Shown in pieces: positions 56,320 to 64,000 of a stretch of DNA of 64,000 bases. Each line of letters starts with the position of its first letter. The stretch's first letter is position 1. Origin of the DNA: Apoda limacodes (lineage: Eukaryota; Arthropoda; Insecta; Lepidoptera; Limacodidae). A program made the position numbers and the translations under genes. The notes beneath the pieces were generated by a model that was not told the origin of the DNA, searched no databases, and worked only from the letters and a program-made list of their open reading frames with translations. Location: contig OX291545.1 in the NCBI GenBank assembly GCA_946406115.1, positions 28,019,153 to 28,083,152 on the forward strand, written 5' to 3'.

Positions 56320-57890
56320 AAAGTGTGATAAAGAAGAAGTGAACCGGTGATCTCTGGTCTCTTTCTAACTTGTTTTAATAAAAATAAACAAACAAAATGG
56401 CGGACGTTAATAGAAAGAGAAAAGACGGATTACCTAATCTTTGAGTTAGTCAAATAGTCTTCAAATAGAATATGAAAGAAACGGAATAGATTACAATATC
56501 TTCAACTACAGTTTTATACGGAGCCCTAAAACTGCATAGAAAACAAAAACCGAATATAATGACGACAAACAATGACAAAACAATTTTACTCAGTAATAAT
56601 TCCGAGAACAAGCTGTTAGTTCCTGAATAATGAAGCAGCTCGGAGTGGATGAGCACCAGAACTATTCGTAACATTTTATCTGTTTAACTATTTACTGACG
56701 AGAAGCATATAAAAGTTTCTGTAAAGAGACAAAACAAAGTAAAGCTACCATCAATCGGCTGCGTTTAAGCGTTTATCGCGATATTTTATTTTAAAAAATA
56801 ATATATAAAAATCGCCTGTTTGCGATTTACGAACTTGAAAGAAACTAACGAACGTATATGCAATCGTAGGCAGAAGCTTATAGCAATACTATAAAATAGA
56901 GATACTAAAAGTACATTTGGACACCAACGCATAGGAAAATAAGATGGATTTATTCAGTTACTAGATTGCGTTCCAAAAGCGCCTTGGAACAAAGTAGAAA
57001 TTGCCCAATTAAAGTGTCAAAATGTAAAAAGAAATTCAAAAAGTGACTAAGAACTTCTACCTCCAGGTCAACTCACGCCGAGCAACACTAACCGTCAAGT
57101 TAAATTATGTACACCGTCATAGAAACGAAACATTTTTATGCGTCTGTAAAAATCCACATCAAATGATTATATTTTATTTAGATTATTGCCACCAAGAATG
57201 ACTATTTTTTAGTCATTGTTGTTGGCAATAGTCAATCTGAGTTAAATGCCTTAACTGCATTACGTAATATATAAAAAACTGCAGGCAGCTTATGGGGAAC
57301 GTTCTGGAATTCGAGGAAAAAATAGATGTAAGTGAGTCATTCTACTTTCGAATTCCAGAGTCTGGCGTACTGGAGACTACTCCTATTAACTCACTGAACA
57401 TATCAACTCTATTATCTTGTGTAGAAGACGCCATTATCGTACCAAAAGTCTATACCAATAAAATTTTGGCCCGTCTCCCAACCATTTGATGTTTTACACG
57501 GTAGTTACTGAACAAAGAGGCATTTCATTTGATCTTCGAGCGATAAAATTGTACACCAACTGTAGTAACTTTACCATTTCACCTATTTAATTTTTAACAG
57601 TTTATTTTGAGCTAACTTAATCCGCTTGTATCGAAAACGCAAGATAGTAAAGAAAAAAGTTGGTGCAATATTTTTTCAGTCCTAAGCAAAGTAAGTAAAT
57701 TAGGCCTAAGTAAACAAGCAAAAAAGGTATCTAACGTTTATTATGTAATGTATTTTGCCACGACGACAGTCAGTGGCGTAGGTCGCACGCAAAGAAACTG
57801 TGAAGAGGGTATTTGTACTTGACACTTGTTTATATAGTATGTTAAGCGAAATGTGAATATGGAGGTTAGATAAGCAAATTTACAACTAAA
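56320..57890. other. Conserved upstream block of unit 2, no gene called
   Basis: Counterpart of 38280-40420. A 74-codon minus frame at 56450-56674 is hydrophobic (VVIIFGFCFLCSFRAPYKTV) and partly shared with unit 1. A 65-codon plus frame at 57292-57489 falls largely in a ~170-bp insertion absent from unit 1; it contains the inverted pair TCTGGAATTCGA/TCGAATTCCAGA. Confidence 0.45.
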
Positions 57891-57892
57891 AC

Positions 57893-58180
57893 CATCGCTT
57901 AGAGATATATCGAGTAAAAAATTATATTATAGATTTTACTTTTGTGAACAAATGATTTTCTGAATAGGCATGTGAAATGTCCAAAAGCTCCAAGGAAGAA
58001 CTGGGAAAAGCTCCTTCGAAACCGCACATTTACATCTGAAACCATCGCTTAGAGAAATATCAAGTGAAAGCAAATAAGTTTTAGATTTTACTTTAGTGAA
58101 CAAATGGTTTTCTAAAAAGGCATGTGAAAAGTCCAAAAGCTCCGAGGAAGAACTGGGAAAACCTCCTTTGAAACCGCACA
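57893..58180. repeat. Tandem duplication of ~140 bp
   Basis: Two copies of a block from AAACCATCGCTTAGAGA through GGCATGTGAAA, GTCCAAAAGCTCC, GAGGAAGAACTGGGAAAA and GAAACCGCACAT (starting near 57890 and 58032). The last ~30 bp of each is the ancestral form of the 30-bp minisatellite at 41071. Confidence 0.8.
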
Positions 58181-58199
58181 TAATTTAGTCTGTTATTCA

Positions 58200-59475
58200 C
58201 TACAACAGTTTATAATTTGACTTTGATTTATAATAAACTTACAAATTTTGATATTTATTGACACACCCCTCAATCCCTAGGGCAGATTTTTACCGGATGG
58301 AGATTTTGAAAACGATCTGTTCGAAAAAAGTGATGGCTTATGTGTTACCAACCATATACGTCCCCACTGTTGGGGTACCAGCTAAAATAAGGGTACCTTA
58401 GGAGATTTGAGCCTGAGTCTACCACACAGGCTCAGTGCGGTTTGGTGGACTTCACATACGTCTTTTAAATCTCTTCTCAGGCGTATCCGGACTTCTCACA
58501 ATATTATTTATAGCAAAAACACGATAAAGTAAATTAAAAATTAGTCAACTTTTTTAATTAGCTAGTATTCTGTTTTCTTTACATTTTTATTAGTACATAG
58601 TAGCGAACTCATGATATACAAATAAACCCCAGAAGTTTGCTGCTTGATTATATGTAGCTATTAAGATATAGATGTAGAATATGTTTTAAATAATGAATTT
58701 CAAGAAAACTGTATCCGTTTACTACGTAAATTATATTGTGTTGACGACGGTCAGTGGGCCGTACCTCCACGCAATTTTCGTGTGATGAGGGTCGATAAAG
58801 GGCTTGACACTTGTTGTTACTGTTTTTTTTAAGTTAAGCGTGAAAAAGGGATTAGATAATCAAAGTTGGAATTGGAATCAAATAGTGCGTAACAGCGGCT
58901 ACAAGTGTTTATGCTACAAGTATGTTTACTTTGTAGTTTTTAGGCCTAATAATTTTCTGTAGGCTTAACGGGTAATTTTAAACGATAAGTTTCATTAAAA
59001 GAGGTTATTTTTGCCGGAATTTTAAAGCCTCATTAAAATTTCAAACGTGAATTATAAATAAAAATCTGACAAAAACTCCTAGTGACTTATATAAAGTTCA
59101 AGTACTCTTACAAATATACAACTCTTTATAGAATTAAAAATATAAAAATCTTTCTTCGTTTATGACTCCCTGAAGGTTAGAGTCTTAGTAGAAAATATAT
59201 GATATATATCTATGACTACATCATTAATGTAAATAAAAAAAAAACGGGTTGCACTCCCAGAGTGCCGGCAGAAGTGAAAACATACTAGCTATATACTTCA
59301 CATCACTTCGTATACATATTTATTTATTATAAATAATAATTTTTGTTTATTTACTTTTTTGACGTAGTATATTTGACATCTCAATCTGTCATAGAATTAA
59401 AATCCCATATTCAACCTCCCTGTACTACTCGTAATCGCCATATACTAAAAATGAAAACTATTAATCAAAAAAAAG
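58200..59475. other. End of unit 2 and unique flank, no gene
   Basis: 58590-58994 matches the right end of unit 1. Beyond 58994 the sequence is unrelated to the start of unit 2. No coding signal. Confidence 0.55.
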
Positions 59476-59479
59476 ATCA

Positions 59480-59895
59480 CGTGTTCTGGCGCGAGTTCGG
59501 TCTTACGAATTTTGCGATCAAGTCACGTGTCCTGACGCGAGTTTAAGAATTTTTACCCATCATAAAAAAAGTGCACAACGCCGCTATAAACGTTTTCACT
59601 TCAAAATTATAATAAGCGTGGCATAATGGTTTCCGTCTTGCGATTTTTTTATGGCGCAGCATTATGGTTTCCGTCTGACGAATTTTTTGATCAGCCTGAC
59701 GCGAGTTTATCATTTTTTACCCATCACAAATAATAATGTATGTTTATTTACAATTCACTAAATAAATCTGACGCGAGTTCCGTCTTAAAAATTTTGTATG
59801 AATTTTTGATTAGGACACGTGACTTGACGCGTGTTTTTTTACCCATCACATCAAAAGTGCACAACGCCACTTAAGAAGTTTTCACTTCAAATTTC
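59480..59895. repeat. Short tandem-like dispersed repeat cluster
   Basis: Blocks of the form CTGACGCGAGTTT, TTTTTACCCATCAC, AAAAGTGCACAACGCC and AAGTTTTCACTTCAAA recur about three times in eroded form. GGTTTCCGTCTTGCGATTTT and GGTTTCCGTCTGACGAATTT are also paired. Confidence 0.6.
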
Positions 59896-59900
59896 ATAGA

Positions 59901-59987
59901 AAAGATGCAGCTAAAAGATTAACCTGAGTATAGGGACTGTTGCGGGTTCAAGTCCTAGCTCCAGGTTAATCTTTTGACTGCATCTTT
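59901..59987 (+). repeat. Hairpin element with tRNA-like core
   Basis: 26-nt arms 59901-59926 (AAAGATGCAGCTAAAAGATT then AACCTG) and 59962-59987 are reverse complements with two mismatches. Between them lies GGGACTGTTGCGGGTTCAAG with TCCTAGC, matching a pol III B box (GGTTCAAGTCC). The T-stem does not pair well, so it is not a functional tRNA. Related to 12973-13100. Confidence 0.8.
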
Positions 59988-60058
59988 GATATGATAATAT
60001 TTATTAGCACAAATAAAAATGTTCATATACATGTAACGAGTATTATCAAGTTATAAAT

Positions 60059-60268
60059 TTAGAGACTACCAAAGTGGTAAAGTTGTTGTAGGTCTACCTG
60101 CGCTGCTGTGGCAGGAGCAAAAAAAGTGGCATTTGTATATTGTGAAGAGCCGTCTTGCACGCAACCAATGTTGACCAACTCACCTACCCAAAGCATGACA
60201 TTAAGATGGACCAACCGGGGGCATAAAGTTACGTAGATAAGACAAAATACCGAAAGAAAAAATTTCAT
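60059..60268 (-). other. Unassigned 69-codon frame with hydrophobic start
   Basis: MKFFLSVFCLIYVTLCPRL at the start resembles a signal peptide; the rest includes GCVQDGSSQYTNATFFAPAT. No homologue recognised, no splice or promoter context, and repeat DNA lies directly upstream (60295). It may be part of that repeat. Confidence 0.15.
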
Positions 60269-60294
60269 AATTGTAATTTTTGTTGGAAGTTGGT

Positions 60295-60475
60295 TTTGGA
60301 AGTCGGTGGCCTGGGCTTAGCGATGAAGGAAAAACATCGTGAGGAAACCTGCATATGTCAAAAAAAGACATGTAAAGTCTACAATCCGCACTGGGCCCGC
60401 GTGTGGATTATGGCCCAAATCGCACACGGTGAGGCTACCCTCACCAGTGGGGACGTATACGGTCATCTTATCGAC
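60295..60475 (+). mobile_element. RTE/SINE-type 3' tail
   Basis: GATGAAGGAAAAACATCGTG, AGGAAACCTGCATATGTCAA, GTCTACAATCCGCACTGGGC and GTGTGGATTATGGCCCAAAT form the signature order of a very abundant lepidopteran retroposon tail. The 84-codon frame here is not a gene. Confidence 0.75.
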
Positions 60476-60549
60476 CCAAAGCCATACAAGTTAACAAAAA
60501 AATATTTTGAAGGGGCCATTTTCCATCCAGCTATAGGGGGGTGAAAAAA

Positions 60550-61380
60550 ATTTTGCCTACTGAATTTGGTTGAGCAGATAAATAGTGTATTTTTTGTATT
60601 TTATATAAAAATATTGAAAAAAAAAAAGAAAAAGAAGCCACCGAAGTCAGCTTTTTAACAAAATGTTGTTCCGAAGAATTTTTTATTTCCAATTGTCCAA
60701 ATGAAATTTGATGATAATTTTTATTACTTATTACGTATATTTAACTATGACAAATACCAGTATGTTGATAAATTAGATTTTTTTCTTTCAAATCCCCTTA
60801 TTTTCCTATTACGACCAACTTGATTCAACCAACTTGAATGTGTAGCACAGAAGGGCTTCACTCACCTACAGCTTATGAATAATTCTGCCATTCGGACGGC
60901 TTATTTTCTCCATTTGGTACGAAAACCTAAATGTGCGAAGTCCGACTTGCACTAGACCGGTGTTTTTATGTATTACAAACAACTCGAAGTGACTTATAAA
61001 ATTCTAGTATAGCTACATCAATCTTACACTTACAATATGTAAGTATGTATATTTACACCTTACGCAACAAAGACTGGCGTTTAGTGACATTACAGAGGTT
61101 TAGAACTGAATTCAATTCCGGCTTCAATATTATTAGAATGGAGGTTTATCCGAGCTCAGCGGAATAATATGATACACCAGCGATCCCTGTAGGATATTAT
61201 GTACGTCTTCTATATACCAGTACCTCAAAAGAGTGTAGAAATAAATTGGCAGTTTGAACTCTAACAATAGTAACTCATTTTAACAAGCCTTCGATAAATT
61301 CAGCCTTAAAAACTTACAATAATTTTAATGAAGATTAGATTTACATTACAAGCAAGTACGTTAGTACATTTGTTCTTGAA
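60550..61380. other. No gene seen
   Basis: AT-rich with a GGAAAACCTAAATGTGCG scrap near 60920. Nothing else. Confidence 0.5.
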
Positions 61381-61384
61381 ACAG

Positions 61385-61952
61385 TCAGTCATTCATTGTG
61401 ATGGCGTTGCGTTGACACGCGCCATTTTCTTCGCTTGACGTGATGGATGAAGAAGCTGCGCTCCGTAGTGTGGGTGTGACACTCAGCTGATTAAACCTAT
61501 GATTAAACCCTTGACGTATGTGGGTAGATGTTCTAATGTTACTAATCTTTGTTATCCATTTAATGTTATCTGGCCCAGTTTTAGCAAGCTCGCGAATTAT
61601 AACCACAGCCTAAAAATATCTCACAGTTGGCTATCAAAGGTATCTAAACAGACCCATTGTAAGACGGGGGGAGAGTGCCTACTCCCATATATCGTCACAT
61701 ATGGCTATAATCGGGAGCCGTCCTGCCAGTCATACCTTTTGTCGCGGTGTCATGGCTATCACGACGTTGTCGGATTTGTGAAGAGGATGACTGACTGTCT
61801 GAATTAAATATTATAGTAATACTATAGGCAGAGAATAGAAAGCTATAAAACCTTAACACTACTACCGTTTCTTTACTTACAACGACGCGACGGATCAAAC
61901 GGAGACGGTATATGCGTTTAAGGGCCCTCTTACAGCCCACTAGCGCCGCCAT
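61385..61952. other. GC-richer patch with opposing open frames
   Basis: Open frames on the minus strand (61385-61606, 73 codons; 61695-61952, 85 codons, starting MAALVGCKRALKR with a GTAAGT after codon 24) and on the plus strand (61499-61807, 102 codons). None matches a family I recognise. The higher GC and the ATG in a CGCCATG context make a first exon or CpG-rich promoter possible, but I cannot support a gene. Confidence 0.25.
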
Positions 61953-61956
61953 GACA

Positions 61957-62180
61957 AGGGGTGATCAAAAAGTAGTAATAAATCGATATAAAACATTAGA
62001 ACATTTTTCATGCAGAAGTTTTGATGACGGCTCAGACTTGACATAAAATAAATGAAGTTTCAAAATGTGACTGTGTGTTTAAATACCTTTAACCTGTACC
62101 TACTAGTGAAGGTTTAAGCAAGGTCTCTACTTTTTTTAGATTTTTGTGAATACTTGAAATCATTACTTTTTGATCACCTC
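61957..62180. mobile_element. ~220-bp MITE with GGTGATCAAAAAGTA termini
   Basis: GGTGATCAAAAAGTA at 61960-61974 is repeated inverted at 62164-62178. The interior is non-coding and AT-rich. No clear target duplication. Confidence 0.65.
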
Positions 62181-62184
62181 TGTT

Positions 62185-62875
62185 AAATATCATCAATTTT
62201 CTCTTCGTAGAAAACGAATTTCTAAAATCGTAATGTTCGAAATATAAAGCTAGTCATAAGCTATTTTAAGAAGGTTTTATATAGTTTCTTAATAATATCT
62301 GTGAGTTGTAGTTTTCTGCTTAAAACGGCCACTTTTAGCAAAAATGCCAACTAAAAAAATGACAACGAAGAGGAAATTGAGGATATCTTATGGCGATGCT
62401 GGTTAACTGCTATATGCCCCTTAAGGTGGAAGTTAGTTTGTGTGTATGTATGTCTGTAACCATTTTTTGAAGAAGCTACTGGACAGATTTCGATGCAGTT
62501 TGTTTTAACATACCGCAGATTAGGTATTTATTCATAATTAATGGATATAGGTCAGGAGGGGACACTAAATTAGATTTGTTTCTTACAAAACACAAGACAA
62601 ATTTTAAAGCAGTTAATTGTATAAGAGGACGAAAGACGCCAGTCACCTTGCTCAAGTAATATATAAACATAGCAAGCTTAAATCAATTTAATCAATTTAA
62701 TAAAATCATTACACAATGTCATTTTTTATTACACTTTCAAATTTTATACTGCCTTAAATACAATAAATGAAAATCACAGCACAAAAACGGCGTATTAACG
62801 CTGTCTAGCCTATACCGCAGTCTTAAGGTAACATTACTTCCGCGCAGCTAGAAGCTTGCTAAATCGCTTTGTAAA
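62185..62875. other. No gene seen; Helitron-like scrap at 62400-62500
   Basis: CCCCTTAAGGTGGAAGTTAG followed by TGTGTATGTATGTCTGTAAC and a GGACAGATTTCGATGCAG block is typical of dispersed lepidopteran repeats. The 64-codon frame at 62476-62670 has no support. Confidence 0.5.
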
Positions 62876-62879
62876 TTAA

Positions 62880-62937
62880 AAAGAGGCCTCCATCCAGCAG
62901 TGGATATTTTTCTATTGGCTGATATGATAATATGATA
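62880..62937 (+). mobile_element. RTE-type 3' tail
   Basis: AGAGGCCTCCATCCAGCAGT then GGATATTTTTCTATTGGCTG and ATATGATAATATGATAA: the usual end of RTE elements with a degenerate ATG-type microsatellite. Confidence 0.7.
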
Positions 62938-62939
62938 AC

Positions 62940-64000
62940 GTTGCGTTGTTACTTAGTTATTTATGTACATCCTACTAAAAAACCTAAAATGTAACACGAA
63001 AATTTACAGTTTTCAAACTGTAATTTGCCATTGTAAAAAGTAGGGAGAAAAGTTTCATTATTTTTAAAATAATGCATATTTTTATAGACAAAAGCCCGGC
63101 AACAGCTCAGCTCCCATATTGTTTAAAGCGGAAACAAATATATCTGCAGCGTCATATTAATCGATTGTTCGCTACTTTGCAAAAAGGGACCATCGTTTGT
63201 CAAAATCAATGGCCTGTCATCTAATCAGTCTAGAACGTAGACTATATTTCAATAATTCGTTTATTTTCATAGAGAAAAAAAAATCTGAAGTTTTATCATT
63301 TTAAAAGGTACATAAGAAATAAAAACCTGTAAAATGCCACCGATGCTCAGCTACCCTGGAGAGATGATGGGGTAAAAAGGGGTGCAAAATGGGTTTTTTT
63401 TAAAAATAAATTTTTAAAAAAAAACAATAAATTTAACTTTTGAATCGATCAAACATTACTTAAATATCGATAAATTAAAAAAAAATACGTAAATCGATTC
63501 CACTGAAAAAATACAAAATATTTTACGTAACTATTTTTTTTTTTTTTTTCATGAATTATCAAAATGGCAAAGTAAAAATGTTTACGATGACATTGTATAA
63601 ATAATAAGCGTCAAATTAAAAACCTAAGTATATTTTTTTTTGTTTTTTCCCTCGGAATAGGTACATTGGTGTAATCATGTTATAAAAAAATTTGTCAGTA
63701 AAATACACATTTTCAGTTATTATTAAAAATAATGTAGTAAACAAAGTAAAAAATTATCGATAACTCAATTTTAAGTGTTTTTTATTTCGTAAAATATTTA
63801 AGTAAATTTTTAATTGTAAACATCCACTTGTAGTTTGCGACCTCCCGAGACCAGAAAACATAAACTTCTCGGAAACGGCCGAAATGGCTTAATGTTTAAG
63901 TTTCAAAATTTTATTCTTTATTATATTAATTTGAAGCTTAGGTACTTTCTTCTACTTTTATGAAAATCAAACAATTTTTACGGCCCTGAAAAACTAAAAA
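62940..64000. other. Very AT-rich end of window, no gene seen
   Basis: Long A/T runs (for example T-run at 63533-63549), stops in all frames, no recognised repeat. Confidence 0.6.

Larger units (their letters stand above)
42122..58994. repeat. Tandem segmental duplication, unit 2
   Basis: Second copy of the large unit, about 3.7 kb shorter mainly because it lacks several unit 1 insertions (27.55-31.64 kb block, 33.56-36.24 kb transposon, 40.43-40.99 kb element, 37.99 kb MITE). It has its own additions: the 43.6-44.5 kb non-LTR element, the 50.86 kb 78-bp repeat, the 51.6-54.05 kb array and a ~170-bp insertion near 57.3 kb. Carries gene C. Confidence 0.85.

Noticed and set aside
59930..59965. 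Functional tRNA gene in the hairpin element
   Set aside because: The stem around TTCAAGT does not pair and the core is too short for a cloverleaf.
60290..60544. 84-codon plus-strand protein
   Set aside because: It runs through a well-known dispersed retroposon tail.
61695..61952. Electron-transfer flavoprotein beta start (ALVGCKR)
   Set aside because: Only about seven residues match what I recall of that protein's N-terminus; the following residues do not fit.

Overview
The window is eukaryotic and looks like Lepidoptera (moth or butterfly). I infer this from the AT-rich background with no long open frames and from repeat types I recognise from lepidopteran genomes: short dispersed elements around a GGGTTCCGTACC core, Helitron-type ends (AAAAGCTAG preceded by a GC-rich hairpin), tRNA-derived SINEs with a GGTTCGATTCC B box, many 5'-truncated jockey/CR1-group non-LTR tails, an RTE C-terminus, a cecropia-type mariner, a pogo-like transposase relic and a BEL/Pao relic. 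No species can be named.

The only host coding signal I can support is a small gene family on the minus strand: three paralogous genes (A, exons 2-4 at 13.2-15.0 kb; B, 31.8-37.7 kb; C, 49.8-54.6 kb). Each has a tiny first exon (for B and C, ATG plus three codons), a 43-46 nt exon encoding a hydrophobic signal peptide, a phase-1 exon encoding a short acidic mature region with the core [FY]P[DN]G[VI]IP, and a conserved phase-1 donor leading to a last exon. That last exon is clear in A and only tentative in B and C. Predicted secreted products are about 90 aa in A and B. I do not recognise the family and assign no function.

B and C lie in two tandem copies of one large segment: unit 1 at about 21.5-42.07 kb and unit 2 at about 42.12-58.99 kb. 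Matching blocks occur in the same order in both, at roughly 85-90% identity by eye. The copies differ mainly by insertions: a 2.7 kb DNA transposon in intron 2 of B, a 251 bp MITE upstream of B, a 30-bp minisatellite (11 units) in unit 1, a degenerate ~135-bp tandem array in intron 1 of C, a 78-bp repeat in intron 2 of C, and separate non-LTR insertions. Gene A lies left of unit 1 and is an older, more diverged relative.

Layout: 0-13 kb is mobile-element debris (mariner with an internal palindrome, pogo, a hAT-type MITE with an 8-bp target duplication, a 27-bp-arm hairpin). 13-21.5 kb holds gene A and a BEL/Pao relic. 21.5-59 kb holds the two tandem units. 59-64 kb holds repeats and AT-rich DNA with no gene I can support. 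Gene models here are hand-spliced from sequence and have no transcript support.
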